Assembly (NCBI GenBank): GCA_035319065.1
Contig: DATHDM010000079.1
Span: 1-18,072 of the forward strand
Source: DASPRM01 sp035319065
GTDB lineage: Bacteria > Acidobacteriota > Terriglobia > Terriglobales > Acidobacteriaceae
Direction of reading: 5' to 3'
Length of the DNA stretch: 18,072 bases
Shown here: piece by piece, positions 14,845 to 18,072 of the stretch
Layout of the letters: each line of letters opens with the position of its first letter
Position numbering within the stretch: position 1 is the stretch's first letter
Notes under the pieces: generated by a model
Told to the model about the DNA's origin: nothing
The model's database searches: none
The model's input: the letters and a program-made list of their open reading frames with translations, nothing else
Program-made: the position numbers and the translations under genes

Positions 14845-16764
14845 TCAACGAGCCGGTGATTCCTTTTCCTCGCTCTCACCCTTGGCGGGGCTGATCGAGG
14901 GCTCGGGGATCGATCTCTCCACCTTGGTGCTCGCCTGGTCCGGAGGCTCGGTTCGTACGCGCGTCAGATACGGGTTGAGGGGCGTGAGTTGCAGAGCCAT
15001 CTTCTCGCGAGCAGAGAGCAGGGCAGTGGGTTTGGCCTTCATCAGCTGAACGCTGCCATTCCAAGGATCGACATTGATTCGGCCCCCGATGGGGAGGGCG
15101 GTGACCTGCTCCACCTTGCGCAAATCCAGCTGAGGAGCTGCTGTCGCCAGCGCATTCATCTGAGTGCTGCCGTTACGCATTGCAAGGGCGTCGCCGAGGC
15201 GAGGCGTGATGAGATTCGGCAGCGCCGGAGTGCGGAGGGAAACGGTCTTCAGGAACAATCCCACACTCTGCAGCTTGTCCCCATACGGCGAATTCTTCAG
15301 ATACTCGACCGCCTTCTGGTCGGCTGCGGCTTCTTCCGGCTCGCTGTGGGCAAGCGCGAGGCGGCGGAAGACCTCCTCGTCGCGAAAGAAGGCGCGATCG
15401 GAAAATGCATACTGCTCATCGGTTGTGTGGCCGAGTGCGATGTGCGCAAGCTGGTGCGCCAGCACCGCAGCCAGGCTCGCCTCGTCCGGGAGAACATCCA
15501 GCAGCCCTCGGCTGACGACAATCGTTCTGCCAGTGGTGAACGATTCCAGCGGCGTGGTCAGCAGGACGCGGCAGCGCACCTGGTCAAGGTTGTCGAGATT
15601 GTTGGTGATGATCAGGTTCCTCACTACCGTTTCCAGGACCTTGTCCACGTCACCGCCGGGAGCCAGCAACTGGGCATGTTGCAGCTTGTCCAAGATGGTG
15701 TCTCCTGCCTGCTGTTGCCAGGCGCGCGTCGCCTGGACCGGCGACATGTCCCCGGACGCCTGAGTCTGGTCCTTCACCAACTCGTTGGCATTCTCCACGG
15801 TGATGTTGGTCAGCTCGTCGGTGCGAACCCCGCGCAGCGGCTGGTATCCCCAGAAACGCGTCTGACCGACGATGTGCAGAGAGGGCACCATGCCGAACTT
15901 GAGATCGGATTCCTCCATGTACACCATTGCCGGAAGCCACATTCCCGGCGCTACCTGCACCCGCCAGCTATCGAAGTGCACATACTTGCTGGTCATGGTG
16001 CTGGGCGTGCGCACGCCGTTGAAGCGCACGGTGGCATAGTCCTGATCGTCAACCCAGATGCGGCCGAAAAAGCGCACTCCATGTCCGGCCTTGCTGGGGG
16101 TGATGGTGAAGACCAGGCAACGCACGTCGCCGAGGAATTCACGACGAACGTATTCGAAGTCGTAGTTGTGAGCGTTGAAACCACCATCGTCCACCAGAGC
16201 GGTGTAAAGAAATCCACGGCGATCGAGCTTGACCCCCAACAGGCTGAAAATGCCTGTCAGAGAATCCAGCGCGCCCTTGACTTTGCCCTTGTGTTGCTCG
16301 TCGTCAAATACTTTTTCTCGAGCCTTGTCGCTCAGGTTGAGTTGTCCCAGGAAATAGCGGTCATCTTTTGGAACAAAACCCAGCTCGGCGTCGGGTGCAA
16401 GATACTGAATGTAGGTCTCGACCAGGGGCGTAAACGTCCGCAGGTTAGTGGCCAACTGGTTCTCGCGCTGGATCACAAGATCAAGCACACGGTTGCCAGC
16501 AGCGGGGGCAGGCGACGGTTGGAGTGAACGCGCGGCGGGAGCCGCTATCTGCGGAGCGGGAACAGTCGCGGGCTGGCTGGGGCTCGTCGAGACCATGCCC
16601 TGAGCCGCCTGAGAACTCACGCCCCCGGCAGGGCTCTCGACCTGTGCGGACGGAACCGGCGCGCCCTGGGGCAAAGCCTTGTCTTGATTCGATGTTGGTG
16701 TCTGCTGTCCGAACAGCGGAAGCCCAGAAAAGACCACTAGCGCCACAATGAGTCTCGATCGCAT
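14845..16764 (-). CDS. Exported M48-like protein with degenerate HQLAH active site
   Basis: Residues 1-20 are a signal peptide (MRSRLIVALVVFSGLPLFGQ). A Pro/Ala/Ser-rich linker extends to ~90. Residues ~90-335 form a beta-rich domain (FLGDVRCLVFTITPSKAG, then FFGRIWVDDQDYATVRFNG) that resembles LolA-like lipoprotein-sorting folds, by eye only. Residues ~375-560 look like an M48 metallopeptidase: strand TIVVSRGLLDVLPDEASLAA, then VLAHQLAHIALGH (434-446), then EPEEAAADQKAVEYL (475-489), which fits the third-ligand ExxxAD motif. H437, H441 and a glutamate are kept for zinc, but the catalytic glutamate of HExxH is Q438 (CAG, read from 15451-15453). Peptidase activity is therefore doubtful, and a chaperone or binding role is possible. 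The start is ATG 16764 with AAGGAAGG ten bases upstream. The C-terminus is charged and disordered. Confidence 0.8.
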   Translation of the reverse strand: MRSRLIVALVVFSGLPLFGQQTPTSNQDKALPQGAPVPSAQVESPAGGVSSQAAQGMVSTSPSQPATVPAPQIAAPAARSLQPSPAPAAGNRVLDLVIQRENQLATNLRTFTPLVETYIQYLAPDAELGFVPKDDRYFLGQLNLSDKAREKVFDDEQHKGKVKGALDSLTGIFSLLGVKLDRRGFLYTALVDDGGFNAHNYDFEYVRREFLGDVRCLVFTITPSKAGHGVRFFGRIWVDDQDYATVRFNGVRTPSTMTSKYVHFDSWRVQVAPGMWLPAMVYMEESDLKFGMVPSLHIVGQTRFWGYQPLRGVRTDELTNITVENANELVKDQTQASGDMSPVQATRAWQQQAGDTILDKLQHAQLLAPGGDVDKVLETVVRNLIITNNLDNLDQVRCRVLLTTPLESFTTGRTIVVSRGLLDVLPDEASLAAVLAHQLAHIALGHTTDEQYAFSDRAFFRDEEVFRRLALAHSEPEEAAADQKAVEYLKNSPYGDKLQSVGLFLKTVSLRTPALPNLITPRLGDALAMRNGSTQMNALATAAPQLDLRKVEQVTALPIGGRINVDPWNGSVQLMKAKPTALLSAREKMALQLTPLNPYLTRVRTEPPDQASTKVERSIPEPSISPAKGESEEKESPAR

Positions 16765-17227
16765 GCCTGACCAGCCTTCCTTCGGGAGCTAGACCGGGTG
16801 CCCGTTCGAGGCGACTCCCGCCCGCCCAGATCGCAAGACAACGACCGGGGCGCGATGTCCCGATTTGCATGGTCTTTCGGTAGAGCTTTCTCCTCACCAG
16901 AAGCTTGCGTTATCTAACCCCAGGTCCGGGAAAAGCACTCTACTGCGAGAAGAGTTTTCCAGTCAGACACTGGGAGGCGAAGCGGGCAGGCTCAGCAGCG
17001 CAGTAGTCTGAGTATACGACTACCATCGGAGAAAGATGGAAGGACTCAAGGATGGCGCCCAGCAGGGCGGGGGACCGGCCAAGACTAGCGCCGGGCCGCA
17101 GGCGCATCGCCCTCGGGGTCCGGCCAAAATGGCCCCGGATACGACGGAATATGCTCTCTGCCAGCCGAAGTTGGTGTAAGGTTAGCCAGTACGCCGCAAG
17201 CAAATCTCCTGTGGAACCGGGCCAACC
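16765..17227. other. Divergent intergenic region with potential hairpins
   Basis: These 463 bases separate the minus-strand M48-like gene from the plus-strand pseudopilin genes and must hold both promoters. I found no confident -35/-10 pair. Inverted repeats are CCAGT-N5-ACTGG (16959-16973), TCCGGCC-N5-GG-CC-CCGGA (17119-17139, with a two-base bulge) and GGTTAGCC (17180-17187) with GGCCAACC (17220-17227, one mismatch). The last would fold right up to the TTG at 17228. A 47-codon frame (17036-17179) after GGAGAAAG is possible but has no recognisable content. The region does not match the c-di-GMP riboswitch core as I know it. Confidence 0.35.
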
Positions 17228-17923
17228 TTGAATTGGGCGGAGCGAGAGCGGCATTCTTCGCGGCCATTTTTGTCGGCGGCTGCGTTCGTGCATCCTGAGC
17301 GATCTGAAGTCACGTCCAGCCAACGCGATCTGGAGGCGGGCTTTTCGCTGGTGGAGCTGATGACGGTGGCGGTGGTTATGATCGTGATCGCCGCCATTGC
17401 GGTCCCGTTTCTGACCCACATGATGGCCGCCTATCGGATGGCGTCAGCGGCAAAGTCCATTGCCTTCCAGTTGAAGATGACGCGAGTGCGAGCCTCTTCC
17501 GCTTTCACCCTGGCTCGATTGAACTGCAACAACTCAACTACTCCGGCAAGCTGCCAGATCGAGCGCTGTCAGGCCCAGGTTGGAAATGGCCTGTGCGACA
17601 CGGCTCCGAACTCATGGGCAGCCGACGGTGATGCGCAGCCCCTGCCCTCCAGCGTAGCCTTCGGCTTCGGCTCACTGTCCAAAGCTCCTACGGGCACGCA
17701 GTCCACCATTGCCGAGACCTATCAGATCGTTTTCAACTCGCGGGGCCTGGCGGTGGATGTGTCGGGGGCGACGCAAGTGCCGACCTCGAACTACGCTCTC
17801 TATTTGAGGGATGGCGCCAATCCCGGGAACGACGATGCTACCTACGCCATCACCGTCGCCCCTGCGGGGGCCGTGAGCGTCTGGCAATACAGCTCGGCGG
17901 TAGGAGACTGGGGGAGGCGATGA
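17228..17923 (+). CDS. Pseudopilin, GspH/FimT type
   Basis: The product carries a class III prepilin signal, EAG|FSLVELM, cleaved after G38 with the required glutamate at +5 (E43). A ~20-residue hydrophobic helix (TVAVVMIVIAAIAVPFLTHM) follows, then a soluble domain. It is expected to be processed by prepilin peptidase and to enter a type II secretion pseudopilus or act as a minor type IV pilin. The soluble part has four cysteines in a short stretch (C100, C109, C114, C123), suggesting two disulfides in an insertion. The start is uncertain: TTG 17228 gives a 38-residue leader, and GTG 17288 gives 18 residues, nearer the usual length; neither has a good ribosome binding site. Its stop codon overlaps the start of the next pilin-like gene, so the two are translationally coupled. 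Confidence 0.85.
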   Translation: MNWAERERHSSRPFLSAAAFVHPERSEVTSSQRDLEAGFSLVELMTVAVVMIVIAAIAVPFLTHMMAAYRMASAAKSIAFQLKMTRVRASSAFTLARLNCNNSTTPASCQIERCQAQVGNGLCDTAPNSWAADGDAQPLPSSVAFGFGSLSKAPTGTQSTIAETYQIVFNSRGLAVDVSGATQVPTSNYALYLRDGANPGNDDATYAITVAPAGAVSVWQYSSAVGDWGRR

Positions 17924-18072
17924 GGCTGATCCGGAGAAAACGTCTTTCCCGGTGGGAACGCGGAACAACGATCGTTGAGACGGTGATTGCGTCCGCAATT
18001 CTTCTGACTTGTATCGCAGGAGTGCTGTCTCTGTTCACCCTGTCCTCGGGATTGAACGCCGGCCAGGGTCAA
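17920..18072 (+). CDS. Pseudopilin, GspI/PilV type, 3' end outside window
   Basis: The 51 visible codons begin MRLIRRKRLSRWERG followed by TTIVETVIASAILLTCIAG. This is a prepilin signal with basic leader, predicted cleavage after G15, glutamate at +5 (E20) and a hydrophobic helix. Position +1 is Thr rather than the usual Phe or Met. The TIVETVIASAIL pattern is typical of GspI/PilV-type minor pilins. ATG 17920 overlaps the TGA of the preceding gene (ATGA), and GGGGAGG (17911-17917) is a strong ribosome binding site. The frame is open to the window edge, so the rest of the protein, and probably more minor pilin genes, lie downstream. Confidence 0.8.
   Translation, partial: MRLIRRKRLSRWERGTTIVETVIASAILLTCIAGVLSLFTLSSGLNAGQGQ

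Noticed and set aside
14989..16527. 512-codon plus-strand frame opposite the M48-like gene
   Set aside because: The minus strand has a signal peptide, ribosome binding site and M48-type motifs; the opposite frame has unnatural composition and no recognisable domain.
17036..17179. 47-codon frame after GGAGAAAG upstream of the pseudopilins
   Set aside because: The ribosome binding site is plausible, but the product is low-complexity Gly/Pro/Ala and overlaps predicted hairpins; more likely leader RNA.
17100..17227. Possible c-di-GMP (GEMM) riboswitch before the pseudopilin operon
   Set aside because: A GCAAGCAAA stretch and a CCGGG end recall the motif, but the GGGACGCAAAGCC-type core and tetraloop-receptor elements are not present.

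Overview
The window looks like chromosomal DNA of an Acidobacteriota member, probably the soil Koribacter/Terriglobus side of the phylum. This rests on gene families rather than any marker gene. It is GC-rich, uses many GTG/TTG starts and has few strong ribosome binding sites. It carries protein types common in that phylum: Ig-like tandem-repeat surface proteins, Ser/Thr kinases fused to beta-propellers, stand-alone TonB C-terminal domain proteins and pseudopilins. I see no rRNA, tRNA, CRISPR array, insertion sequence or phage gene.

Layout. Positions 3-1790 hold the 3' part of a large secreted repeat protein, closed by a perfect 12-bp-stem terminator. A small basic protein (2050-2238) follows. 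A 441-base spacer rich in inverted repeats then precedes a nitrite-assimilation cluster on the + strand: ferredoxin-type nitrite reductase (nirA), a formate/nitrite-family channel and a uroporphyrinogen-III synthase-type protein. These fit together as nitrite entry, siroheme-dependent reduction to ammonium, and supply of the siroheme precursor. Next on + come a PilZ (c-di-GMP receptor) protein, a large membrane protein fusing a DCC thiol-oxidoreductase domain to a lipase-maturation-factor domain, and a small zinc-ribbon protein.

On the - strand lie a TonB C-terminal domain protein and an 877-residue Ser/Thr kinase with a periplasmic propeller. A DUF1772 membrane protein (+) then converges on a GT39-type membrane glycosyltransferase (-), with an inverted repeat spanning both stop codons. 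Upstream of the glycosyltransferase on the - strand is an M48-like exported protein whose HExxH motif reads HQLAH. The window ends in a pseudopilin operon (+): a GspH/FimT-type protein overlapped by the start of a GspI/PilV-type protein cut by the window edge.

Most noteworthy are the DCC-LMF fusion, the M48-like protein lacking its catalytic glutamate, the inverted-repeat cluster before nirA, the near-leaderless promoter of the kinase, and the symmetrical inverted repeat between convergent genes. No complete unknown multi-gene system is evident. The M48-like protein and the DCC-LMF fusion are the best candidates for undescribed biochemistry.
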